A stretch of DNA of 5,696 nt from Halanaerobiaceae bacterium. Its GTDB lineage: Bacteria; Bacillota_F; Halanaerobiia; Halanaerobiales; CSSED10-376. Shown piece after piece: positions 1 to 5,522 of this stretch (its first letter is position 1; each line of letters begins with the position of its first letter). The notes under the pieces were generated by a model. That model was not told the DNA's origin. It worked only from the letters and a program-made list of their open reading frames with translations, and searched no databases. The DNA is taken from assembly GCA_003557445.1 (NCBI GenBank), contig PWOK01000164.1, positions 1 to 5,696 of the forward strand. The letters are read 5' to 3'. Made by a program: the position numbers and the translations under genes.

Positions 1-510
1 AAGAGTGACCAGATGAGATTATCATCCGAAGTGGTTAACAGTGGAGATGATAATATTAAAGAGAAAGCATTTGTTGATAGAATCGGTGTCGGAGCGGGAG
101 TTTGTTCCAGATTAAGAGAGATAGGTTATCCTCACGTTGGAGTTCATTTTGGAGAAAGACCGAGCGATGAAACCATGTTTTCCAATTGCAAAGCCGAGCT
201 TTACTGGAATTTGAGAAAATGGTTAAGGCAAGGAGGAAAATTGTCGGAAGACAGGAGATGGTATCAACTTACGAATGTGATGTATAGAATGAAAGATAAT
301 AGTGGTAAGATTGAGATAATGCCGAAGAGGGTCGCCGCTAATATGGGAATTAAATCACCAGATATTGCTGACGCCTTAGCTTGTACTTTTTATTACCCAG
401 ACCGAGTCGTTGAACAAAAAGGAGAGGATGAAAAGTTCCTTGAGAAAAAATTAAAAGAAAAACAAAAAAAGAAGAAAAGAGAATCAAAATATAATTTAAA
501 AATGGTTTAA
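1..510 (+). CDS. Terminase large subunit, C-terminal nuclease end (partial, 5' truncated)
   Basis: This is the 3' end of a phage DNA-packaging motor gene. The reading frame is open to base 1, so the first ATG (base 13) is probably internal and the ATPase domain lies upstream of the window. The visible part matches the RNase H-like nuclease domain of large terminases. A hydrophobic segment ends in VDRIGVGAGV with an Asp codon at 76-78, followed by a Leu/Gly-rich helix. A segment around FSNCKAELYWNLRKWL follows, and then the late acidic motif SPDIADAL (bases 355-378), whose Asp residues are expected to bind catalytic metal. In the family, this domain cuts concatemeric DNA at the start and end of packaging while bound to the portal. 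The last ~30 residues are a Lys/Glu-rich tail coded by A-rich DNA. The stop overlaps the portal start (TAATG), suggesting translational coupling. Family identity is fairly sure; subtype (cos or headful) cannot be told. Confidence 0.87.
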   Translation, partial: KSDQMRLSSEVVNSGDDNIKEKAFVDRIGVGAGVCSRLREIGYPHVGVHFGERPSDETMFSNCKAELYWNLRKWLRQGGKLSEDRRWYQLTNVMYRMKDNSGKIEIMPKRVAANMGIKSPDIADALACTFYYPDRVVEQKGEDEKFLEKKLKEKQKKKKRESKYNLKMV

Positions 511-2468
511 TGAAAACATTTAGATTGTCTGACGAAGACAAAGATATAACAAAGAGGGTGTATGATGCGGTCGGAGATATGATAAATGCGAGAAATAGAA
601 CATACACTCAATTTAATGACCGCAACCTAATAGGTTATATTAATGATAATCAAAGAAGAATTAATTCATACGTTGAGCCGAAAGAAAGTCAAGGAAAAGA
701 GGATTGGCAGTCAAACGTAGCCCTTCCTACAATTAGAGATAAAATGAAAAGAATAATTTCGGGATTTTCCCTTACCGTTCCCGAATTAAAAGTTGAAGCC
801 CGTACAGCAACGGGTGATATTGATTTGAAGTCAATTCAAAGGGAAGATATAGTTGACAATCTTATAAAATCATCTTATAGCGAAAATAATAATCCTATTA
901 TTGACCATTTTTGGGAATCTTGGGAGTGTGGAATTAATGGAACCGTTATTGTTTACGAAGGATATTTAAAAACAATCGCCGAACAGAAGTTTATTAAGGA
1001 AATAAATATGGAGACTGGAGAAGTTTCCTTTGACACCAGAAAGGTTAATATAGATGATAAGTGCGTTTCTCATCTTTTAGACCTCTCTGAGTTCTTTATT
1101 AGAGATTTTGCAATAAATAAAGTTCAAGACCAGAGAGATTGTGCTTGGATAAAGTATTATGACCCAGAACTTTTCCAATATGAATTTGGTAAGTATAAAA
1201 ACGCCGAACATGTCAAGACTTATAAGAAAATGCTCAGTTCGCAGGTTGATACATTTTACAAAGAAGAAGAATGGAAAGCCTCTTCCAGAGCTGGAGAAAA
1301 TCAGATAGAAGTTATCAGATATTACAATAAGATAAATGACGAGTATATAATTGTTGCCAACGGAATTCCTATATTAAAAGCTCCTCTTTTATGGGAAGTT
1401 AACGGAAAGAAAGTTTATCCTTTTTCCAAATCAATTCTTGAGCCATTCGTTGGAATGAGTTTCTTCTACGGAAAATCTTTACCAGACATCTTAATGGGTC
1501 AGTATGATTTACTTAATACTTACTTTAACAGTGTAATGGATAAAGGGTTTAAGAATTTAAATCCACCGACACTGGTAGGTTTGAGAAATAAGGACGCATT
1601 CGACATAGAAGACGAACTATTGTCAACAAATACTAAAATTTATGTCGATGATGTTAATCAAGCTAAGCCGATGCCGATTGAATCCGTCTCTCAAGCCGAT
1701 GTGCAGATGATACAGCTACTTTCGCAAGGAATAGAGGAGTCAGCACCGAGTATGCCATCTATTATCGGAGACAAGGCTGCTACGGCCAGAGAGGTTGTAA
1801 TTGCTAATGAGAGAATCCAAGAGTTGAAAAATGTTTATCACGAAATGCTTGTTGAGTTGTGGAGACAAAAGTTTCAACTTAGATTGGCAAATATTAAAAT
1901 GAATTATAGTCAACCGAGACTCATTCATAAAAAAAATGAGGAAGGAGAGAGTGAAGTTTTAGAAGCTTATAAAACATTTATAATTGAAAATACAATTATA
2001 GATGCAGAAACGAGAAAGAGAGGAACATTAGCAATTCAATTCAGAGATATTACTGAAGAAGAGAGGGTTGAACTTGAAAAAGAGTTTTCCGCTATTGAAG
2101 AAGCTATGGAGAAAAAGGGAAGAAATTTTAAAAAGATTATTTTGAGTTCCGATTATCTGGATGGATATGAATATCAGATAGATGTTGTTCCCGAAAGTTT
2201 GGAAAAAACATCGGTGGCTCGTCTTCAAGTTGGAATACAGGAAGAGTTTCAAATGCTTGCCGCGTTTTTTCCAGAATTTTTTCAAGCGAATAAAGAAGAA
2301 TATTTCAGACAGTTTGCTGAAGCTTATGCAAAAGACCCAGAAGATTATATTGAAAGATTTCAAGAAATGATGGGTTCAATGAGACAGCAAGAACAACAGA
2401 TGGGAGGAGAAGTAGAAGACCAAGAAGAGGGCGGGGGTATTCAAGGTCCACAAATTCCAATGGAATAA
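510..2468 (+). CDS. Phage portal protein
   Basis: This is a 652-residue portal, the dodecameric ring at the unique capsid vertex through which DNA enters and to which terminase and tail attach. The start at 510 shares one base with the terminase stop. No SD is seen, and the leader is A-rich. Residues 85-97 (GFSLTVPELKVEA) are an early strand-rich region. Residues 319-356 carry the most portal-like stretch, FYGKSLPDILMGQYDLL followed by N/D-containing helix residues and PPTLV. Residues 417-428 (SIIGDKAATARE) lead into a long helix to about 460, typical of the stem/wing region. Residues 512-535 are a charged helix. The C-terminal tail (616-652) is rich in Gln, Glu and Gly and is probably disordered. 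Length and layout recall the long portals of P22-like and related podovirus-type phages more than the shorter HK97 type, but I cannot assign a Pfam family. Position directly after TerL supports the call. Confidence 0.92.
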   Translation: MKTFRLSDEDKDITKRVYDAVGDMINARNRTYTQFNDRNLIGYINDNQRRINSYVEPKESQGKEDWQSNVALPTIRDKMKRIISGFSLTVPELKVEARTATGDIDLKSIQREDIVDNLIKSSYSENNNPIIDHFWESWECGINGTVIVYEGYLKTIAEQKFIKEINMETGEVSFDTRKVNIDDKCVSHLLDLSEFFIRDFAINKVQDQRDCAWIKYYDPELFQYEFGKYKNAEHVKTYKKMLSSQVDTFYKEEEWKASSRAGENQIEVIRYYNKINDEYIIVANGIPILKAPLLWEVNGKKVYPFSKSILEPFVGMSFFYGKSLPDILMGQYDLLNTYFNSVMDKGFKNLNPPTLVGLRNKDAFDIEDELLSTNTKIYVDDVNQAKPMPIESVSQADVQMIQLLSQGIEESAPSMPSIIGDKAATAREVVIANERIQELKNVYHEMLVELWRQKFQLRLANIKMNYSQPRLIHKKNEEGESEVLEAYKTFIIENTIIDAETRKRGTLAIQFRDITEEERVELEKEFSAIEEAMEKKGRNFKKIILSSDYLDGYEYQIDVVPESLEKTSVARLQVGIQEEFQMLAAFFPEFFQANKEEYFRQFAEAYAKDPEDYIERFQEMMGSMRQQEQQMGGEVEDQEEGGGIQGPQIPME

Positions 2469-2469
2469 T

Positions 2470-2793
2470 ATGATTAAAAAAATATTAATAAAAATTCTTT
2501 TTAAGCTCCTTTACAATGAAGAAACATTTGAAAATATTGACAGTTCATTAATTGATAACTGGTTGTCATCTCAATATGGTCATGCTGGATTCATAGAATA
2601 TTTTAGAAAGAGAGATTTAGAAATAATGAAATCAATGTTATCTCTTCCGACAGATGAAGATTATTGGATGTTAGTTGGAAAAAGAAAAGAACTTTTAAAA
2701 TTGAGTCATCAGATGAAAATAAAACATCAGGAAAAGAAATTGAGAGATGAAAGATTTAGAAAACAACAAGAAAAAAAAGATAAAAAATCATAA
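2470..2793 (+). CDS. Small phage protein of unknown function between portal and scaffold
   Basis: This 107-residue protein starts one base after the portal stop, with no recognisable SD, so it is probably translated by coupling with the portal. Residues 1-15 (IKKILIKILFKLLY core) form a basic, amphipathic helix, too short and too charged for a confident membrane anchor or signal peptide. The middle contains WLSSQYGHAGFIEYFRKRD and a later DYWMLVGKRKELLKL segment, predicted helical. From about residue 78 the protein is a run of Lys, Glu, Arg and Gln, coded by A-rich DNA including an A8 tract. The middle reminds me of small proteins (~100 residues) that often sit beside portal genes in phage genomes, but that is recollection rather than a named family. 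A head-assembly accessory role is inferred from position only. The stop codon carries the first copy of the TAAAGGTCGA motif. Confidence 0.75.
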   Translation: MIKKILIKILFKLLYNEETFENIDSSLIDNWLSSQYGHAGFIEYFRKRDLEIMKSMLSLPTDEDYWMLVGKRKELLKLSHQMKIKHQEKKLRDERFRKQQEKKDKKS

Positions 2794-2800
2794 AGGTCGA
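2791..2800 (+). repeat. Gene-end motif TAAAGGTCGA, copy 1
   Basis: The ten bases TAAAGGTCGA begin exactly at the stop codon of the 107-residue protein gene. The same ten bases occur at 3585 and 5482, each flush with a stop codon, and AAAGGTCGA occurs nowhere else in the window. In this copy the TCGA at 2797-2800 can also pair with the TCGA at 2887-2890, at the base of the following hairpin. The function is unknown; a cis-acting RNA or DNA signal at transcript or gene boundaries is inferred. Confidence 0.7.
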
Positions 2801-2890
2801 GGGTGAATAAGCTGATAGGGTTTATGACTGGTTCTCTTTTTAAGGGAGTTAGTCATTAGCCCTATCCAGGGCTTGTTCATTCATAGTCGA
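2797..2890 (+). promoter_or_regulatory. Long imperfect RNA hairpin upstream of the scaffold gene
   Basis: This hairpin fills most of the 128-base gap before the scaffold gene. Bases 2814-2838 pair with 2842-2866: 24 of 25 positions, five of them G-U, with one T-T mismatch, and a three-base loop at 2839-2841. An outer stem pairs 2804-2812 with 2871-2879 (nine pairs, one G-U) across a small internal loop (one base against four). TCGA at 2797-2800 can close the base with TCGA at 2887-2890. The many G-U pairs show the fold is meant for the + strand RNA. No T-run follows, so it is not a standard rho-independent terminator. It could be an RNase III-type processing site, an mRNA stabiliser, or an I-shaped terminator or attenuator. 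The structure is certain on paper; the function is inferred. Confidence 0.72.
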
Positions 2891-2910
2891 ACAGCTATGT
2901 AAAAATAACC

Positions 2911-2920
2911 GTTTTAAAAC
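2911..2920. promoter_or_regulatory. Perfect palindrome GTTTTAAAAC abutting the scaffold start
   Basis: The ten-base perfect palindrome GTTTTAAAAC ends one base before the base preceding the scaffold ATG at 2922. It could be a small protein-binding site, or simply part of the A/T-rich leader used in place of a Shine-Dalgarno sequence. Just upstream, CATAG (2882-2886) and CTATG (2895-2899) can form a five-pair hairpin with an eight-base loop, which would compete with the base of the long hairpin. The evidence is weak because the sequence is short and AT-rich. Confidence 0.25.
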
Positions 2921-2921
2921 A

Positions 2922-3587
2922 ATGAACACAGACAAAAAAATGGACTTAAAAAAAGAAGGGAGCGATACCCAAGACGATTCTGGTCAACCGTCTAAAGATT
3001 CGCAGAAAGACTTAAAAGGAGATAAATCTCTCCCTGACACTGGTCCGTCAGAAAAAGATGAGTTTGTTAAGCTTTCCAAGGAGGAATATGAAAAACTCCG
3101 AGAGGAAAGGAATAACTACAAAGAGGGACTTCTTTCCACGAAAGAAAAGCTTAAACAAATGCAAGAACAATCTCCCCAAAAAGAAGATAAGTCCGAACCC
3201 CAGGGAGATTATATGACTAAGGAAGAATTCAGGAAGTTGAATGAGAAAAAGGCGGTTCGCCAATTTCTTAAACAAAATCCTGAAATCTCGGATAAGTGGG
3301 ATAGTTTAGTTGAACATTATCACGGGAAAAGAGGAAAGGATGATGCCGAAGCTATTGTCCAAGACTTGGATGATGCCAAGGATTTACTTTTTAAGTATAA
3401 TCCAGAACTCAAACCTAAAGATAATGATAGCAAAAAACGTTCCGCACTTGCATCCGACCAGTCATATATGGGAAAATCTCCACTTTCTCCAGGAGGAAAT
3501 CCTCCTAAAAAGAAAGGTGGAATTATTCCTAAAGGAAATCCAGTAGACAGCTGGTATGGTGGGGAAGAGGACAAGAAAGATGACTAA
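2922..3587 (+). CDS. Probable capsid scaffolding protein
   Basis: This 221-residue protein is highly charged and low in complexity, and lies where tailed phages encode the scaffold: after the portal and before the capsid gene. Residues 1-45 are a Lys/Asp/Ser-rich disordered leader. Residues 46-83 form a likely coiled coil (LSKEEYEKLREERNNYKEGL and onward). Residues 97-160 are helical, including VRQFLKQNPEISDKW and a DAEAIVQDLDDAKDLL helix. Residues 185-207 are Pro/Gly/Lys-rich, and the protein ends in an acidic EEDKKDD tail. Scaffolds bind the inside of the coat lattice, set its curvature and then leave. No protease motif is visible in it, so it does not look like a protease-scaffold fusion. 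ATG at 2922 was chosen because it gives the longest frame; ATG at 2940 is a possible alternative, and neither has an SD. The role is inferred from position and composition, since scaffolds are poorly conserved. Confidence 0.72.
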   Translation: MNTDKKMDLKKEGSDTQDDSGQPSKDSQKDLKGDKSLPDTGPSEKDEFVKLSKEEYEKLREERNNYKEGLLSTKEKLKQMQEQSPQKEDKSEPQGDYMTKEEFRKLNEKKAVRQFLKQNPEISDKWDSLVEHYHGKRGKDDAEAIVQDLDDAKDLLFKYNPELKPKDNDSKKRSALASDQSYMGKSPLSPGGNPPKKKGGIIPKGNPVDSWYGGEEDKKDD

Positions 3588-3594
3588 AGGTCGA
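3585..3594 (+). repeat. Gene-end motif TAAAGGTCGA, copy 2
   Basis: The motif begins at the stop codon of the scaffold gene. The 37-base gap that follows ends in TAAAATT just before ATGGCT. Copy 3 has the same 5' motif, the same 3' block and a 38-base gap. No hairpin of note is visible in this gap. Confidence 0.7.
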
Positions 3595-3624
3595 TATTAT
3601 TAAGTCCATAAGTATCCTAAAATT

Positions 3625-4038
3625 ATGGCTTTTACACCACTGCAATATGACTCTGGTCTTATCAAGGAGATGAAAGTTAAGGACGGAGAAGATATTTCTA
3701 AGTTCGATGCTCTTCAATTTGATGGCGGAGAAGTTAAGAGAGCTGAGTCAGGAACCAGAACCGTTAGGTTCGTTTCTCTTCAGGACATCTCAAGTGCGAG
3801 CAGCGATTATATTCTTGCACTTGACGTGCGAGGAGTTGAATTCGAAGCTGATTGTACGAACAACACCGCTCAAGACCAAGTTGGACTCGGTCAATCTTTG
3901 ACCGACCACGAAGCTGTTGCTAACGATAATACTGAGACTGATAACGAAGACGCTTTCGTTATTACTCAGTTGGTTGGAGCAGCTGCAGATAAAAAAGCTC
4001 GAGGATACTTCCTGGATAGAACTGCTGGAAGTAACTAA
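3625..4038 (+). CDS. Probable head decoration (capsid cement) protein
   Basis: This 137-residue acidic protein is encoded just before the major capsid gene. The pattern looks strand-rich: residues 14-40 (KEMKVKDGEDISKFDALQFD, then GGEVKRAE) have the 'gate value then set value' look of small beta-barrel cement proteins. A central DVRGVEFEADC (67-77) is followed by a Gly/Asp/Asn-rich loop region (88-109), and a C-terminal FVITQLVGAAADKKARGYFL strand pair. The general pattern resembles small decoration proteins of the DUF2190 kind, which sit on the outside of the shell and stabilise it after expansion. This resemblance is by eye only. The start is ATG in TAAAATTATGGCT with no SD. The MCP start follows its stop by two bases, so the two are probably co-translated, which fits a product needed in near-equal amounts to coat protein. 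It could instead be a minor head protein. Confidence 0.6.
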   Translation: MAFTPLQYDSGLIKEMKVKDGEDISKFDALQFDGGEVKRAESGTRTVRFVSLQDISSASSDYILALDVRGVEFEADCTNNTAQDQVGLGQSLTDHEAVANDNTETDNEDAFVITQLVGAAADKKARGYFLDRTAGSN

Positions 4039-4040
4039 AT

Positions 4041-5018
4041 ATGCCTATAACAACACAAGACTTCGAGGCTCTCACAGATGACTTACAGTCAATCTTTAAT
4101 GAGGTTGCTCGAAGAAAGGTAGCAGAAAATGTTGGCTTCAAGGTTTACGATGTAAAAGACACTTCTAGGTTAAGTAGCACTCACCAAGTTCTTCACGGTA
4201 TGGCTGGAATAAGGAAAGTCACCGAAGGTGAAGACCTGCCAAAAGTACACGCAAGACAAGGTGATAGCATTACTTGGACTCAGGAATACTTCGGAGGTAT
4301 TGCTTCCGTTACAAAGAAGATGAGAATCTTTGATTTGTACGGCGATATTAAAACCGTTGTAAAGTCTATCTCCGATGACGCTTTTGATAAAGTTGACCAA
4401 TCTCTTTCCGACAAATTGGCGGGAGGATTTGAATCTTCTTATCAAGACCCTTACGGAGAAACGAGAACATCCGCCACTCCTGATGGATTAAGACTCTTTC
4501 ACGCGAGTCATACTAATCCTATTACTAATGGAACATTTAGTAATGTAATCACGAAGGACGGAACCGAACATCCGCAACTTAGCAGAGAGGCTATTAGACA
4601 AGCACAAGTTCACGCTAAAACTCACAAGGACCCCAACAACATTATGAGACCAATTCATTTGGATACTCTGCTTGTTGCTCCTGAAAAAGTTGATTTAGCT
4701 GAACGGATTGTTAAGTCTCAATATCTACCAGGAAGTGCCAACAATGATATTAACCCGCTTTACGGCAAGGTTGAAATCCTTGAATGGCCTCGATTATCCT
4801 CCAATAGTGAAGGAACTGACACTTCCGAATATTGGTATCTTCTCGACAGCCGAGCTGTTAAAGAAGAAACTCTCAAGTGTTTGTTTGCTGAAAAACCAAG
4901 TCTGGACGCTCCAGATGTTGTTTACAGCAACAAGAACTGGGATTATTCGTTAGACTTTCTCTACACGATTGGTTGTGGATACCCTGCTTACATTTACGGA
5001 AGTAAGGGAACCGCATAA
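4041..5018 (+). CDS. Major capsid protein, HK97 fold, Mu gpT-like
   Basis: This 325-residue protein would form the icosahedral shell. Features in order are: an N-terminal helical arm (about 1-30); a region with LPKVHARQGDSITWTQEYFG (66-85) expected at the E-loop and start of the P-domain; a long helical segment 95-125; DGLRLFHASH (148-157); a helix with EAIRQAQVHAKTH (183-195); LLVAPEKVDLAERIV (210-224); NPLYGKVEILEWPRL (238-252); WYLLDSRAVK (265-274); and a final DYSLDFLYTIGCGY (301-314). The combination of 'DG..LFHASH', 'LLVAP...A..I', 'NPLYG..E' and 'WYLL' is typical of capsid proteins of the Mu gpT type. The start follows the upstream stop after two bases. A weak GGAAG lies ten bases before the ATG, the nearest thing to an SD in this window. 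The N-terminus shows no long pro-domain, so scaffolding is presumably supplied by the separate upstream gene. Confidence 0.92.
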   Translation: MPITTQDFEALTDDLQSIFNEVARRKVAENVGFKVYDVKDTSRLSSTHQVLHGMAGIRKVTEGEDLPKVHARQGDSITWTQEYFGGIASVTKKMRIFDLYGDIKTVVKSISDDAFDKVDQSLSDKLAGGFESSYQDPYGETRTSATPDGLRLFHASHTNPITNGTFSNVITKDGTEHPQLSREAIRQAQVHAKTHKDPNNIMRPIHLDTLLVAPEKVDLAERIVKSQYLPGSANNDINPLYGKVEILEWPRLSSNSEGTDTSEYWYLLDSRAVKEETLKCLFAEKPSLDAPDVVYSNKNWDYSLDFLYTIGCGYPAYIYGSKGTA

Positions 5019-5042
5019 ATCTGCCTTAAACCCCGCTCCTCA

Positions 5043-5094
5043 GGCTCGTGGGGCGGGAAGGGCTTAGACGAGCCTCCTTCTCGCCTCATGAGCT
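5043..5094 (+). promoter_or_regulatory. GC-rich hairpin downstream of the capsid gene
   Basis: In the 100-base gap after the capsid gene, bases 5044-5061 pair without interruption with 5076-5093: 18 pairs, three of them G-U. A 19th, G-U, pair forms at 5043-5094. The apical part adds GCT/AGC (5062-5064 with 5071-5073), a two-base bulge and the six-base loop TAGACG. The segment is clearly more GC-rich than its AT-rich surroundings. No T-run follows; an A/T-rich leader leads into the next ATG. It may terminate or attenuate transcription after the highly expressed capsid gene, or protect the capsid mRNA 3' end. A different pairing, AGGCTCGT (5042-5049) with ACGAGCCT (5068-5075), is mutually exclusive with the main stem. 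The structure is firm on paper; the function is inferred. Confidence 0.68.
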
Positions 5095-5118
5095 AATTAG
5101 AAGTTAATTTAAAAAATT

Positions 5119-5484
5119 ATGAGTACAAGTATCAATTGGGAAAAATTAGTCTCTCAAAACAGGGCTAAGGCTCATGGAATCCCTTGGAATGATAGAGAGA
5201 TGGATGCAATATATAACAAAGGAATAGACCCTGAAAAAGTAAGGAGAGGAATCCTTACGAAAGAAGATGAGGAAAAAGAAGAAAGAAGTTTAGATGGAAA
5301 GATGAAACCTTGGATTCACGAAAAGACACAAGGTCTTATAAATCTTGCTAAAGAGCTTGGAGTCAATTTTGATGAAAGTGCTGTAGGAAGAAATGACCTT
5401 ATGAAGGAAATAAAGAAAGTTAAAGAAGAAGAAGATATGACCAATGAGGCGGTCAATAAAATTAACCAAGCGGTTAATGGTTAA
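5119..5484 (+). CDS. Small charged phage protein of unknown function after the capsid gene
   Basis: This is a 121-residue hydrophilic protein with no signal peptide or membrane segment. Residues 17-48 (including GIPWNDREMDAI and VRRGILTKEDEE) are unfamiliar. Residues 70-100, a helix with LINLAKELGVNFDES, then a turn and RNDLMKEIKK, resemble the helix-extended-helix or Rho-N-like minifold (pattern: Leu-rich helix, 'LGV', short link, 'R.DLI..I' helix). Such minifolds appear in small proteins near phage capsid genes, but the match is weak and by eye. The C-terminal third is Lys/Glu-rich. The start at 5119 is preceded by TTTAAAAAATT and no SD. The gene is separated from the capsid gene by the GC-rich hairpin, so its expression may be set lower. 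The stop carries copy 3 of the TAAAGGTCGA motif. A head-completion or accessory role is a guess from position. Confidence 0.75.
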   Translation: MSTSINWEKLVSQNRAKAHGIPWNDREMDAIYNKGIDPEKVRRGILTKEDEEKEERSLDGKMKPWIHEKTQGLINLAKELGVNFDESAVGRNDLMKEIKKVKEEEDMTNEAVNKINQAVNG

Positions 5485-5491
5485 AGGTCGA
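5482..5491 (+). repeat. Gene-end motif TAAAGGTCGA, copy 3
   Basis: The motif begins at the stop codon of the 121-residue protein gene. The gap to the next ATG (5523) is very AT-rich and contains TATAAT at 5505-5510, then TAAAATT directly before ATGGCT. The layout matches the gap after the scaffold gene almost base for base in length. Confidence 0.7.
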
Positions 5492-5522
5492 ATAAAATAC
5501 AAATTATAATCATAATAAAATT

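Noticed and set aside
13..510. Treating the first frame as a complete 165-residue gene starting at ATG 13
   Set aside because: The frame is open upstream to base 1, and the content is only the C-terminal nuclease part of a terminase, so the gene is cut by the window edge.
1740..2363. Minus-strand open frames opposite the portal gene
   Set aside because: They lie fully inside a well-supported portal gene, have no operon context, and their Phe/Ile/Ser-rich composition is that of an antisense shadow.
2770..2803. A8 tract followed by a long hairpin near the end of the 107-residue gene, resembling a programmed frameshift signal
   Set aside because: A -1 shift meets TAA almost at once (2781-2783), and a +1 shift ends at TGA 2804-2806 after a few residues. 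No useful extension or fusion results.
2797..2890. Inverted repeat closed by TCGA as an insertion-type mobile element
   Set aside because: No transposase, no target-site duplication and no second copy in the window. The G-U pairs favour an RNA structure, so I list it as a regulatory hairpin only.
2804..2899. Structured RNA with a TCGAACAG loop resembling a tRNA T-arm
   Set aside because: The main stem is one long rod, not a cloverleaf. No acceptor stem, anticodon arm or CCA-like end can be drawn.
3320..3574. Minus-strand open frame opposite the scaffold gene
   Set aside because: It is Pro/Ser/Gly-rich because it mirrors the low-complexity scaffold coding strand; no start context or neighbour supports it.
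5016..5096. Open frame of 25 codons continuing after the capsid TAA stop, suggesting stop readthrough
   Set aside because: An open run of this length is common by chance in GC-rich sequence, TAA is the least leaky stop, and the region is better explained by the hairpin.
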